A stretch of 64,000 bases of DNA from Taibaiella sp. KBW10 (GTDB lineage Bacteria > Bacteroidota > Bacteroidia > Chitinophagales > Chitinophagaceae), in NCBI RefSeq assembly GCF_003852495.1, contig NZ_QAJI01000007.1:203283-267282 (forward strand). The letters run 5' to 3'. The position numbers were made by a program, and so were the translations under genes. Under the pieces are notes generated by a model. That model was not told the DNA's origin and did no database searches. It was given only the letters and a program-made list of their open reading frames with translations. Positions 53,575-61,982 of the stretch are shown in pieces (position 1 is the stretch's first letter; each line of letters starts with the position of its first letter).

Positions 53575-54318
53575 ATGAAAGATCTTTTTTCTGAATCCTC
53601 CGATCTGTATGCCCGACACCGGCCACAGTATCCCGCCGCTTTATTTGCATACTTAAATACTTTAGTACAGGATAAAGATAAAGCCTGGGATTGCGGTACA
53701 GGTAACGGGCAGGTGGCAGCGGTGCTCGCGGAAACCTTTACGACGGTATATGCCACCGATATCAGTACGGCACAAATCGCCGCCGCCGCTCATAAAGAGA
53801 ACCTGCAGTACAGCATCCAGGCTGCAGAACATACACACTTTCCCGACCATTGTTTTGCACTCATCACCGTGGCACAAGCCATACACTGGTTTGACTTCGA
53901 GCAGTTTTATGCAGAAGTAAAAAGAACCGCTAAAGCCAATGCCATCCTTGCGGTGATCGGATACGGCGATATACGTATATCAGAAACCATAGATCCGCTG
54001 ATGCAAGATTTTCATGCAAATACCTTAGGCGCATACTGGGATTGGGAACGAAAGTATATAGACGAACGGTACGAGACCATTCCTTTTCCTTTTGAAGCCA
54101 TAGCACCTCCGGACTTTACCATAACTATAGACTGGACGCTCGAACAATTGATCGCCTATATCAATACCTGGTCGGCCTTGAAACACTTTATCAAAGCCAA
54201 TAAGTACAATCCCGTCGACACCCTGCAGCAACAGATCGAACCCTTATGGGGTAAAAATCTTGTGCGTACCGTCCACTTTCCTTTGTTCCTGAGGATCGGA
54301 AAAATAAACCCAGAATAA
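53575..54318 (+). CDS. Class I SAM-dependent methyltransferase
   Basis: The 247-residue enzyme starts DLFSESSDLYARHRPQYP and has motif I AWDCGTGNGQVAAVLAE, then VYATDIS and AQAIHWFDFEQF. It resembles Methyltransf_11 proteins of the yeast Crg1/TMT1 type. It lies in a tight row with crcB and an AraC gene (7 and 11 base gaps). Substrate unknown. Confidence 0.88.
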   Translation: MKDLFSESSDLYARHRPQYPAALFAYLNTLVQDKDKAWDCGTGNGQVAAVLAETFTTVYATDISTAQIAAAAHKENLQYSIQAAEHTHFPDHCFALITVAQAIHWFDFEQFYAEVKRTAKANAILAVIGYGDIRISETIDPLMQDFHANTLGAYWDWERKYIDERYETIPFPFEAIAPPDFTITIDWTLEQLIAYINTWSALKHFIKANKYNPVDTLQQQIEPLWGKNLVRTVHFPLFLRIGKINPE

Positions 54319-54329
54319 ATACATATCCC

Positions 54330-54695
54330 ATGAACCGTATGTCCCGCCCGGAGCACATCACACAAACCTATTTAGCCTTTATTGACCAACACCTGGCCGA
54401 CATCCTGTCGGGCGCCGCTGCGGAGATGCTGGAATTGAATGAGATCGCCGCCGAATTACACATCAGCCGCAACCACCTTTCCGATACCATAAAAGCATAT
54501 ACAGGCCATCATCCCTGCTTCTTCTATGATCAAAAAATACTGGACATTGCCAAAACATTACTGCGCGGATCAGCACATTCGGTAGCAGATATTGCCCGTA
54601 TGCTGACTTATGACCCTTCTAATTTCTCAAAATTCTTTAAAAAGTTTGAAGGCAAAACACCGGGTATGTTCCGAAAAGAAGCCGCACAAGTTTAA
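54330..54695 (+). CDS. AraC family regulator, DNA-binding domain only
   Basis: The 121-residue protein consists of an AraC-type double HTH (about 30-115, with LNEIAAELHISRNHLSDTIKAYTG and VADIARMLTYDPSNFSKFFKKFEGKTP) and has no sensor domain. It precedes an SDR gene by 69 bases, which it may control. The start used directly follows the methyltransferase gene by 11 bases. Confidence 0.85.
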   Translation: MNRMSRPEHITQTYLAFIDQHLADILSGAAAEMLELNEIAAELHISRNHLSDTIKAYTGHHPCFFYDQKILDIAKTLLRGSAHSVADIARMLTYDPSNFSKFFKKFEGKTPGMFRKEAAQV

Positions 54696-54764
54696 AATTC
54701 CGAAACTAACACCATTGCAGCAGCGGTGAATGTGCAATCTTTGCTTTTTAAAAACAATATTTTT

Positions 54765-55520
54765 ATGAGCAAAGTAGCATTGGTCACCGGCGGAAGCCGC
54801 GGTTTAGGAAAAAATATGGCGGAAGCCCTTGCCGACAAAGGACTTGACGTCATCATCACCTATAAAAGTAATCAAGAAGAAGCCGATAAAGTTGTTGCGC
54901 TTCTCGAAAGCAAAGGCCATAAAGCCGCTGCCATGGCATTGGATACCGCCGTTTCCGGTTCCTTCGAAGAATTTGTAACAAACCTCCAATCGGTATTGGA
55001 TACGGTTTTCCAAACAAATCATATCGACTATTTAGTCAACAATGCTGGAATTGGTATTCATGCCAGCTTTGCCGAAACCACAGAAGAGCAGTTTGACACC
55101 TTAATGAACATCCACTTCAAAGGCGCTTTTTTCCTGACCCAAAAATTACTGCCGGTTCTAAACGATGGTGGTGGTATTGTGAATATTTCCACAGGCCTGG
55201 CACGTTTCAGTAGCCCGGGCTATGCCGCTTATGCTGCGATGAAAGGGGCTATGGAAACCTTAACCAAGTATCAGGCCAAAGAATTGGGCGCCAGAAAGAT
55301 CAGGGTCAACATCGTGGCTCCGGGGGCTATCGAGACCGATTTCGGTGGTGGGGTCGTCCGGGATAATAATGAAATGAACGCTTTCCTGGCCTCACAAACG
55401 GCTTTAGGCCGTGTAGGCCTTCCTGATGATATAGGTACCGTAGTGGCCTTTTTATGCAGCGAGGACGCCAAATGGGTGACCGCACAGCGCATTGAAGTAT
55501 CCGGAGGGATGTTTATATAA
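54765..55520 (+). CDS. Short-chain dehydrogenase/reductase
   Basis: The 251-residue oxidoreductase has VTGGSRGLGKNMA, NNAGIGIHA, VNISTGLARF and the catalytic YAAYAAMKGA (YxxxK), and ends with the classical ISVSGGM-like segment RIEVSGGMFI. The frame opens at 54726, but the ATG at 54765 begins the conserved start MSKVALVTGG. Likely target of the AraC regulator upstream. Substrate unknown. Confidence 0.9.
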   Translation: MSKVALVTGGSRGLGKNMAEALADKGLDVIITYKSNQEEADKVVALLESKGHKAAAMALDTAVSGSFEEFVTNLQSVLDTVFQTNHIDYLVNNAGIGIHASFAETTEEQFDTLMNIHFKGAFFLTQKLLPVLNDGGGIVNISTGLARFSSPGYAAYAAMKGAMETLTKYQAKELGARKIRVNIVAPGAIETDFGGGVVRDNNEMNAFLASQTALGRVGLPDDIGTVVAFLCSEDAKWVTAQRIEVSGGMFI

Positions 55521-55532
55521 TTGAAAATTATA

Positions 55533-55690
55533 AATGGATAATGGATAATGATATAATTGTTGCATAAAATTGTTTTTTTTGCAACAGCAACTTTTTCCGA
55601 AAACCCCATGTCGGATATTTTTATCGCGGCAAGGGGGCTTACCGAAAAAAGAAACGATAAAAATTATTATTAATCATTCATTATCCATTG
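55533..55690. repeat. Inverted AATGGATAATG repeats around a gene-free spacer
   Basis: AATGGATAATG occurs twice in overlapping tandem (55533-55543 and 55540-55550), and its complement CATTATCCATT lies at 55680-55690. The pair frames about 130 bases between the SDR stop and the antiporter start. It may be a small palindromic intergenic element. Confidence 0.4.
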
Positions 55691-55704
55691 TACCCAATTA
55701 TTAT

Positions 55705-57315
55705 ATGCACCACACCTTATTGCTTGTTTTAGGGATTCTCTTTGCCGTCTTTATGCTGGTTATGCTGGCCCAGAAAATTAAAGTAGCCTACCCTATTTTC
55801 CTGGTCATTGCCGGACTGGGCATTAGTTTCATACCCGGTTTGCCGAGAATCTCCCTCGACCCGGAGCTCATCTTTACCATCTTCCTCCCACCGCTGCTTT
55901 ACGAAGCCGCCTGGTACACTTCCTGGAAAGATTTTTGGAAATGGAAACGCCCCATCGGTCTTTTAGCTTTCGGATTGGTATTCTTTACCTCCATGATCGT
56001 AGCCTATTTCTCCAGCAGCCTCATTCCGGGCTTTACCATAGCCCTGGGCTTCTTGCTGGGCGGTATCATCTCCCCACCGGATGCTGTAGCCGCAGCTACC
56101 GTACTCAAGGGATTAAAAGTACCCAAAAGAATCCTTACCATACTAGAAGGAGAAAGTCTGATCAACGATGCCTCCTCTCTGATTGTATTCCGCTTTGCCT
56201 TAGCCGCCGTGCTCACCGGTACATTTTCGATGCAGCAAGCAACCGGGCAATTCTTTCTGGTGGCCGGTATGGGTGTAGTGGTCGGTTTGGCCGGAGCGCA
56301 TATTATGTACGTCATTCATCGGTTCCTGCCCACCAATGCAGCTATTGACGGTGCCCTTACTGTTATGACACCCTATATACTGTTCCTCGCTGCCGAACAA
56401 TTTCATTTCTCAGGCGTGATGGCGGTCGTCAGTGGCGGTTTATTTATCTCTTTCCGTTCCCATGAGATATTTAAATCGGGACATACCCGCATGAATATGC
56501 TGGGGGTATGGACCACAATGATCTTTGTAATGAATGCGCTGGTCTTTATTCTGATCGGATTGGCCTTACCCGAAATCATTGAGGGCCTGGGCGAATATTC
56601 TATATGGGAAGCCGTGAAATATGGGCTGATCATCAGTGCCATCATTATTGTATTAAGAATCTTATGGGTATTCCCGGCGGCCCATATCCCGCGCTGGTTG
56701 AGCAGCCGCATTCGGCAAGACCCTTCTCCGGGTTGGAAAGGGCCGCTGATCATCAGTTGGGCGGGTATGCGGGGTGTGGTTTCTTTAGCTACAGCCTTAT
56801 CTATTCCCCTAATGATGGATGATAAGATAACCCCTTTCCCACACCGTAATGTAATTGTCTTTATTACCTTCGTCGTTATTTTTGTCACCCTGGTTTTTCA
56901 GGGGCTCACCCTACCTTTGATTTTAAAATGGATAAAGATCGAAGAGATTGACCATATCGCGCCTGTTAACGAACAGCAGGCAGGTATCCGGTTTAACCTG
57001 AATTCGGCCGCATTGCAAAAATTAATGGGGCATTATGAACAGGATTTAATAAGCAACGAATTTTTGAAGCAACTGAAAGATGAACTGGAGGCGGATCTTA
57101 ATATGACCCGTCAGAAGCTGGAAACCTTTGGTTGTAATATTGCCGAACATAACAGGATAGAGCATTTTAATCATATCTTACTGGATCTTTATAAGACCCA
57201 GAGAATGGAGCTGTTCCGCTTACGCAGGGAAAACCTCTTTAGCGACAGTGAGATTAGAAAGGCTGAATTGCAACTGGACCTTAGTGAAATGAAGGTGACC
57301 GGGGCAGGACATTAA
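55705..57315 (+). CDS. Na+/H+ antiporter, CPA1 (NhaP-like) family
   Basis: The 536-residue protein has about 12 helices and the CPA1 motifs FLPPLLYEAAW, ISPPDAVAAATVLKG and EGESLINDASSLIVFRFA, whose aspartate carries the ions, then GMRGVVSLATALSIPL. A cytoplasmic tail of about 110 residues follows. The frame is open from 55570, but the ATG at 55705 starts the first helix. The bestrophin gene begins 18 bases later, so sodium, proton and anion fluxes may be linked. Confidence 0.92.
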   Translation: MHHTLLLVLGILFAVFMLVMLAQKIKVAYPIFLVIAGLGISFIPGLPRISLDPELIFTIFLPPLLYEAAWYTSWKDFWKWKRPIGLLAFGLVFFTSMIVAYFSSSLIPGFTIALGFLLGGIISPPDAVAAATVLKGLKVPKRILTILEGESLINDASSLIVFRFALAAVLTGTFSMQQATGQFFLVAGMGVVVGLAGAHIMYVIHRFLPTNAAIDGALTVMTPYILFLAAEQFHFSGVMAVVSGGLFISFRSHEIFKSGHTRMNMLGVWTTMIFVMNALVFILIGLALPEIIEGLGEYSIWEAVKYGLIISAIIIVLRILWVFPAAHIPRWLSSRIRQDPSPGWKGPLIISWAGMRGVVSLATALSIPLMMDDKITPFPHRNVIVFITFVVIFVTLVFQGLTLPLILKWIKIEEIDHIAPVNEQQAGIRFNLNSAALQKLMGHYEQDLISNEFLKQLKDELEADLNMTRQKLETFGCNIAEHNRIEHFNHILLDLYKTQRMELFRLRRENLFSDSEIRKAELQLDLSEMKVTGAGH

Positions 57316-57333
57316 CCCAAAAAAACAAAAACG

Positions 57334-58344
57334 ATGCATGCAGGCAAATCATACTCGCTGAAAGAGTTTCTGGTATGGACCAGACGCAATATTTTTAAAC
57401 TGATCATTATCGGTGTGTTACCAGTCGTTGCTTATCAGCTTTTGGGTCAAAAATGGATTGCCCTCCCCTGGACGGTGGTCGCCTTACTGGGTACAGCGAC
57501 GGCATTTATTGTGGGTTTTAAAAATACGCAGACCTACAGCCGTACCTGGGAAGCCCGGCAAATATGGGGTGCTATACTCAACAGCAGTCGTGCCTGGGGC
57601 ATCATGAGCCGGGATTTTCTGAATGATCAGAAAACAGCTCAAACCCTTATCTACAGGCACTTTGCCTGGCTTACTGCCCTGCGTTACCAGATGAGAGAAT
57701 ACAGGGCTTGGGAGACTACTCATAAGTCTTATAATGAAGAATACAGGGCATCATTTTATACCATACCCGAGCAGGAAACAACTCTGGAAACAGAACTGGC
57801 GAAGTATCTTAGTCCTGAAGAACAGTCTTATATCCTCTCTACCAAAAACCGGGCAGCACAAATCCTAAGTTTACAAAGTAAAACGATTAAAGCCGCTTTT
57901 GACCGACAGGAAATAGACAGCATTCAATTAGTCGAAATGCAGAAAGCTATTAAGGATTTATACGATCAGCAAGGAAAAAGTGAGCGCATTAAAAACTTCC
58001 CTTATCCGCGCCAGTTTGCCACGATCAATGCATTTTTCATTAAACTTTTTTGCCTTTTACTACCCTTTGGTATGCTCAAAGAATTTGACAAACTCAATGA
58101 CGGGCTCAGCGGTTTTATGCATGGATATATGGTCTGGTTGGTCATCCCTTTTAGTGTTTTAATTTCCTGGGTCTACACTTCTCTGGAGCAGGTAGGAGAA
58201 AGCACAGAAAATCCTTTTGAAGGCAGTGCCAATGATGTTCCGATCTCTCAGATGAGCCGCACGATTGAAATCGATCTCCGGGAAATGTTGGGAGAAACCG
58301 ACTTACCTCCTGCCCTGCAAGCCAAAAACAATATTGTCTTATAG
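57334..58344 (+). CDS. Bestrophin family ion channel
   Basis: The 336-residue protein belongs to the bestrophin/UPF0187 family with four helices; the pore region is seen at FIVGFKNTQTYSRTWEARQIWGAILNSSRAWG, and PFSVLISWVYTSLEQVGESTENPFEGSANDVPISQMSRTIEIDLREMLGE closes the cytoplasmic part. Bacterial homologues conduct mono-valent ions as pentamers. It is the second gene of a pair with the antiporter and is followed by the terminator at 58401-58442. Confidence 0.92.
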   Translation: MHAGKSYSLKEFLVWTRRNIFKLIIIGVLPVVAYQLLGQKWIALPWTVVALLGTATAFIVGFKNTQTYSRTWEARQIWGAILNSSRAWGIMSRDFLNDQKTAQTLIYRHFAWLTALRYQMREYRAWETTHKSYNEEYRASFYTIPEQETTLETELAKYLSPEEQSYILSTKNRAAQILSLQSKTIKAAFDRQEIDSIQLVEMQKAIKDLYDQQGKSERIKNFPYPRQFATINAFFIKLFCLLLPFGMLKEFDKLNDGLSGFMHGYMVWLVIPFSVLISWVYTSLEQVGESTENPFEGSANDVPISQMSRTIEIDLREMLGETDLPPALQAKNNIVL

Positions 58345-58400
58345 GGGATCAAAGAAAAGTTTCCGAAGATTATAAAAAGTAAACCTCATTTTCCGATTTA

Positions 58401-58442
58401 AATGCTTGATAAAGCTGTTTTGAACATACTTTATCAAGCATT
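58401..58442 (+). terminator. Intrinsic terminator after the bestrophin gene
   Basis: A 14-bp stem (58401-58414 with 58429-58442) closes a 14-base loop and is followed by a T-run. Confidence 0.8.
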
Positions 58443-58446
58443 TTTT

Positions 58447-58485
58447 ATTTTATTTTATTTCTATAAAATAAAATTGTTAGCTTTG
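58447..58485 (+). promoter_or_regulatory. AT-rich palindromic operator and promoter ahead of the TonB receptor
   Basis: ATTTTATTTTAT (58447-58458) is the exact complement of ATAAAATAAAAT (58463-58474) around TTCT, a perfect 12-bp inverted repeat. TAGCTTTG at 58478-58485 fits the -7 consensus. The palindrome covers the -33 area, the place for a repressor such as a metal regulator. Whether it is a Fur-type site is not known. Confidence 0.55.
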
Positions 58486-58526
58486 CCTAACTTTTTAATT
58501 CCAAAAATAAAATAATCTTATAGAAA

Positions 58527-60821
58527 ATGAATATTTACCTACGGGCCCTCATCACGGGAACCTTTATCTTATTGAATACTAAAAGCATACAAGCACAACA
58601 GGCCTGTATATCCGGGCTGATTACAGCAGACCAAGTGCCCAAAGAACAGGCAAGCATCCGTTTAAACAATACTGCCTATCAAAGTATAACCGATAGCCAG
58701 GGACGTTATCGTCTATGCGCCATCCCTCCGGGAAGATACCAGGTTCAGGTTTCGGCAAAGGGGTATAAAAGCATCAGCAGGAAGTTGGTGCTTCAGGCAG
58801 CAGATACTTTAAGACTGGATCTGGACCTGGAAAAAGAGGGACAAACCTTAGAGGATGTGGTGGTTACCGGTACTTTAAAGGAAGTATCGCGTTTGTCAAG
58901 CCCTGTACCCGTAGAAGTATATACCCCTGCATTTTTCAAAAAGAATCCGACGCCTAATATTTTTGAAGCCTTACAAAATGTAAACGGTGTAAGGCCGCAG
59001 ATCAACTGTAATGTGTGCAATACCGGTGATATACACATCAATGGCCTGGAAGGGCCTTATACGATGGTTTTAATTGATGGGATGCCTATTGTCAGCAGCT
59101 TATCTACGGTATATGGTTTATCTGGTATTCCCAATGCCATTGTAGAACGTATTGAAGTAGTAAAGGGCCCTGCCTCTTCTTTGTATGGTAGTGAGGCGGT
59201 AGGTGGCCTGATTAATATCATCACCAAAAACCCGGGTGGCCAAACACCCAAATGGTCGGCAGATCTGATGGGCACCAGCTGGGGGGAATATAATGCAGAT
59301 CTGGCGCTCAGCACAAAGGTCGGCAAACAGGCTGCAGTATTGACCGGTGTCAATTATTTTAATTATCAGAATCCGCAAGACCACAATAAAGACAATTTTA
59401 CTGATGTTACCTTGCAGGATCGGATTTCTGTTTTTCAAAAATGGAATTTCAAGAGAAAGGAGGCAAGGTTTTTCAGCCTGGCCGGGAGGTATTTATATGA
59501 AGACCGCTGGGGCGGGGAAATGAACTGGAATAAATCGTTCAGAGGAGGTGATAGTGTATATGGAGAAAGCATCTACACCAAACGCTGGGAGCTGCTGGGA
59601 AAATATCAATTGCCTACCCGCGAGCGGCTGATGTTATCTTTTTCATACAATAACCATAATCAAAATAGTGTTTATGGTAAGACGATTTACCAGGCGCAGC
59701 AAAACATCTCTTTCGGTCAATTGGTCTGGGATAAAAAATGGCAGCAACACGATTGGCTCGTTGGTGCGGCACTTCGCTATACTTATTACGACGATAATAC
59801 TCCTGCTACGGCAGGCATAGGGCAGCAGAGTAACAATCCGTCTAAAACCTGGCTACCCGGTATTTTTATCCAGGATGAAATTACCTTCAATCCCATGCAT
59901 AAATTGCTCTTGGGTTTCAGATATGATTATAATTCGCTTCATGGAAATATCTTTACGCCAAGGATTGCTTATAAATGGACTGTAAACCAAAATAACACGA
60001 TAAGGCTTAATGCCGGTACCGGTTTCAGGGTGGTCAATTTGTTTACGGAAGAACATGCTGCCCTGACAGGTGCCCGATCTGTTGAGGTCAAAAATGATCT
60101 AAACCCCGAGCGGTCCTATAATATCAATCTGAATTACAATAAAAGATTCTTTCTCGAAAGCGGAACTTTTATGGGCTTCGATTTTGCTGCCTTTTATACT
60201 TTTTTCAACAACCGGATTGTACCGGATTATGAAACGGATCCGAATAAAATCATTTATGATAACTTAAACGGTTATGCCCAGAGTAAAGGCATCAGCCTTA
60301 ATGCAGATATAGCCTGGAACAATGGCTTAAAACTATTGGCAGGAGGCACTTTAATGTCTAATACGATTACAGAAAACCACAGCACCATGCAGCAAATGCT
60401 AACGGAAAAATTCACCGCTACCTGGGCACTTTCCTATACCATAAAGCCGTTAAAACTGGTCATCGACTATACAGGAAATGTATACAGTCCCATGCGCTTG
60501 CCTTTGTTGGGTAAAACGGATCCAAGAAGTGCCTATTCTCCCTGGTGGAGCTTACAGAATATTCAGTTTACCTACAAAGGATTCAAACAATTTGAAATAT
60601 ATGCAGGCATTAAAAATCTTTTAAACTGGACCCCGGGAAAACGCAGTGATTTTATCATTGCCAGAAGTGAAGATCCTTTTGATAAAAAAGTACACTTCGA
60701 TGCACATGGAAACGCGCTTATTACACCTGACAACCCTTATGGGCTTACTTTTGACCCAAGTTATGTATATGCACCAAACCAAGGTATCAGAGGCTTTATC
60801 GGTCTGCGTATGAGCTTTTAG
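58527..60821 (+). CDS. TonB-dependent receptor with cysteine pair in the plug
   Basis: The 764-residue receptor has a signal peptide (to about 24, SIQAQ), a carboxypeptidase regulatory-like domain (about 25-110), a plug (about 115-240) with FEALQNVNGVRP, NCNVCNTGDIHINGLEGPYT and GPASSLYGSEAVGGLINIITK, and a barrel ending IGLRMSF. The CNVC in the plug stands out as a possible metal or disulfide site. Length fits metal-complex or heme receptors rather than SusC. It has its own promoter with a strong palindrome. Substrate unknown. Confidence 0.92.
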   Translation: MNIYLRALITGTFILLNTKSIQAQQACISGLITADQVPKEQASIRLNNTAYQSITDSQGRYRLCAIPPGRYQVQVSAKGYKSISRKLVLQAADTLRLDLDLEKEGQTLEDVVVTGTLKEVSRLSSPVPVEVYTPAFFKKNPTPNIFEALQNVNGVRPQINCNVCNTGDIHINGLEGPYTMVLIDGMPIVSSLSTVYGLSGIPNAIVERIEVVKGPASSLYGSEAVGGLINIITKNPGGQTPKWSADLMGTSWGEYNADLALSTKVGKQAAVLTGVNYFNYQNPQDHNKDNFTDVTLQDRISVFQKWNFKRKEARFFSLAGRYLYEDRWGGEMNWNKSFRGGDSVYGESIYTKRWELLGKYQLPTRERLMLSFSYNNHNQNSVYGKTIYQAQQNISFGQLVWDKKWQQHDWLVGAALRYTYYDDNTPATAGIGQQSNNPSKTWLPGIFIQDEITFNPMHKLLLGFRYDYNSLHGNIFTPRIAYKWTVNQNNTIRLNAGTGFRVVNLFTEEHAALTGARSVEVKNDLNPERSYNINLNYNKRFFLESGTFMGFDFAAFYTFFNNRIVPDYETDPNKIIYDNLNGYAQSKGISLNADIAWNNGLKLLAGGTLMSNTITENHSTMQQMLTEKFTATWALSYTIKPLKLVIDYTGNVYSPMRLPLLGKTDPRSAYSPWWSLQNIQFTYKGFKQFEIYAGIKNLLNWTPGKRSDFIIARSEDPFDKKVHFDAHGNALITPDNPYGLTFDPSYVYAPNQGIRGFIGLRMSF

Positions 60822-60828
60822 GGCATAA

Positions 60829-60868
60829 AAAAAGAGGCATAGAACTTGAAATTGCTATGCCTCTTTTT
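60829..60868. terminator. Bidirectional terminator hairpin after the TonB receptor
   Basis: AAAAAGAGGCATAG (60829-60842) pairs with CTATGCCTCTTTTT (60855-60868) around 12 bases. The A-run and T-run at the ends suit termination on both strands, between convergent genes. Confidence 0.85.
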
Positions 60869-60898
60869 CTACTTTTTCTAAAGAATATTCAGGACTGT

Positions 60899-61792
60899 TT
60901 AGCTTCCAAACTGGAAAACCCAACTTTTCATTTCGCGGAAAACAGTTGCGCTTGTAACCGGATTGGAAAGACCCAAATCATGGCCTGCTCCTGTTATGGG
61001 CAGTAAACGATTTGGAAAGCCGGAAGCATCCAGGCCTTGATGTAGCCGATCCGATTGACTATAAGGTACTACATTGTCAAGGGTACCATGAACCAGTAAA
61101 GTAGGTATATTTTGTAAAAAGAAAAGCGGACTCGCACTCCAAAAGTTTCCGGGTAGGGCTTGTCCCGGAATATAGGCGGCATTAACCAATGCTTCTACCC
61201 CTCCGATATCACCCGAAGTATTCATCATATCCAGGAAGGTTATATCAGTCAAATCGCATGGCGCGGCCAAAGCAATGACTGCTGCAGCTCTTTTCTTACT
61301 ATCATGTCTGTACGTATATGCCAGCGCTAAATGCCCTCCGGTATTCATACCGATAATAATATATTTTTGACTTTTTATATTCCATTCCAGGCTTTTCTTA
61401 CTACAGTATTCAACAGCCTGCTTGATATCCTGCATTAAGCTATCATAATGAATCTTTCCTGTATCAGCACATCGATAATTAATATTTATTGATGCAATGT
61501 GATTTTCCAAAAGGCTATCCTGTAGGGCACTCATACTCGACTTATCGCCTGTATTCCATGAGCCTCCATGAATCAAGATGGCCACAGGGGTATTAATATT
61601 CCTTGCTTTGGGCAGGTATACATCCATCACATTAGTATCTGAAGTTCCGTAAGCAACATTCAATAGCTTTTGCTCTTTGGTCGCGCCGGGGCTAACCGCA
61701 GTACCATTGCCCACCGGTAATTGAAGATCCTTTTTACAACTAATAAGCAGGGAAAAACAAAAAAGTATATAGAGTATATAACTTTTATTCAT
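60899..61792 (-). CDS. Alpha/beta-hydrolase fold lipoprotein lacking the nucleophile serine
   Basis: The 297-residue product has a lipoprotein signal (LLISC, Cys19). It is an esterase/lipase-like alpha/beta-hydrolase: oxyanion motif ILIHGGSW (73-79), a nucleophile-elbow position IIIGMNTGGHLALAY in which the expected serine is Asn150, the acid in LVHGTLDNVVPY, and the histidine in GAGHDLG. The GxSxG residue is therefore changed while the rest is kept. It may have lost hydrolysis or act as a binding protein. It is a single gene between two terminators. Confidence 0.85.
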   Translation of the reverse strand: MNKSYILYILFCFSLLISCKKDLQLPVGNGTAVSPGATKEQKLLNVAYGTSDTNVMDVYLPKARNINTPVAILIHGGSWNTGDKSSMSALQDSLLENHIASININYRCADTGKIHYDSLMQDIKQAVEYCSKKSLEWNIKSQKYIIIGMNTGGHLALAYTYRHDSKKRAAAVIALAAPCDLTDITFLDMMNTSGDIGGVEALVNAAYIPGQALPGNFWSASPLFFLQNIPTLLVHGTLDNVVPYSQSDRLHQGLDASGFPNRLLPITGAGHDLGLSNPVTSATVFREMKSWVFQFGS

Positions 61793-61920
61793 GGATTAGA
61801 AATTTGATTGTAAATATACGGTTTATGTTAAATAAAAACAAAATGTGATTTACGGCACTTTTCGATAGAAAATATATCCAAATCCGGAACATCCATCCCT
61901 TTGAAGTCTGCAAAATAAAA

Positions 61921-61958
61921 ATTGAATTGCTGTTGGATATATCCAACAACAATTCAAT
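61921..61958 (-). terminator. Terminator hairpin after the beta-helix gene
   Basis: A stem (61921-61938 with 61941-61958) with one mismatch opens at GGATATATCC. On the minus strand it is followed by a T-rich tract, and it lies 25 bases beyond the stop at 61983. Confidence 0.7.
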
Positions 61959-61982
61959 TTTTAAAAAGAGATAAGGCTTTTA

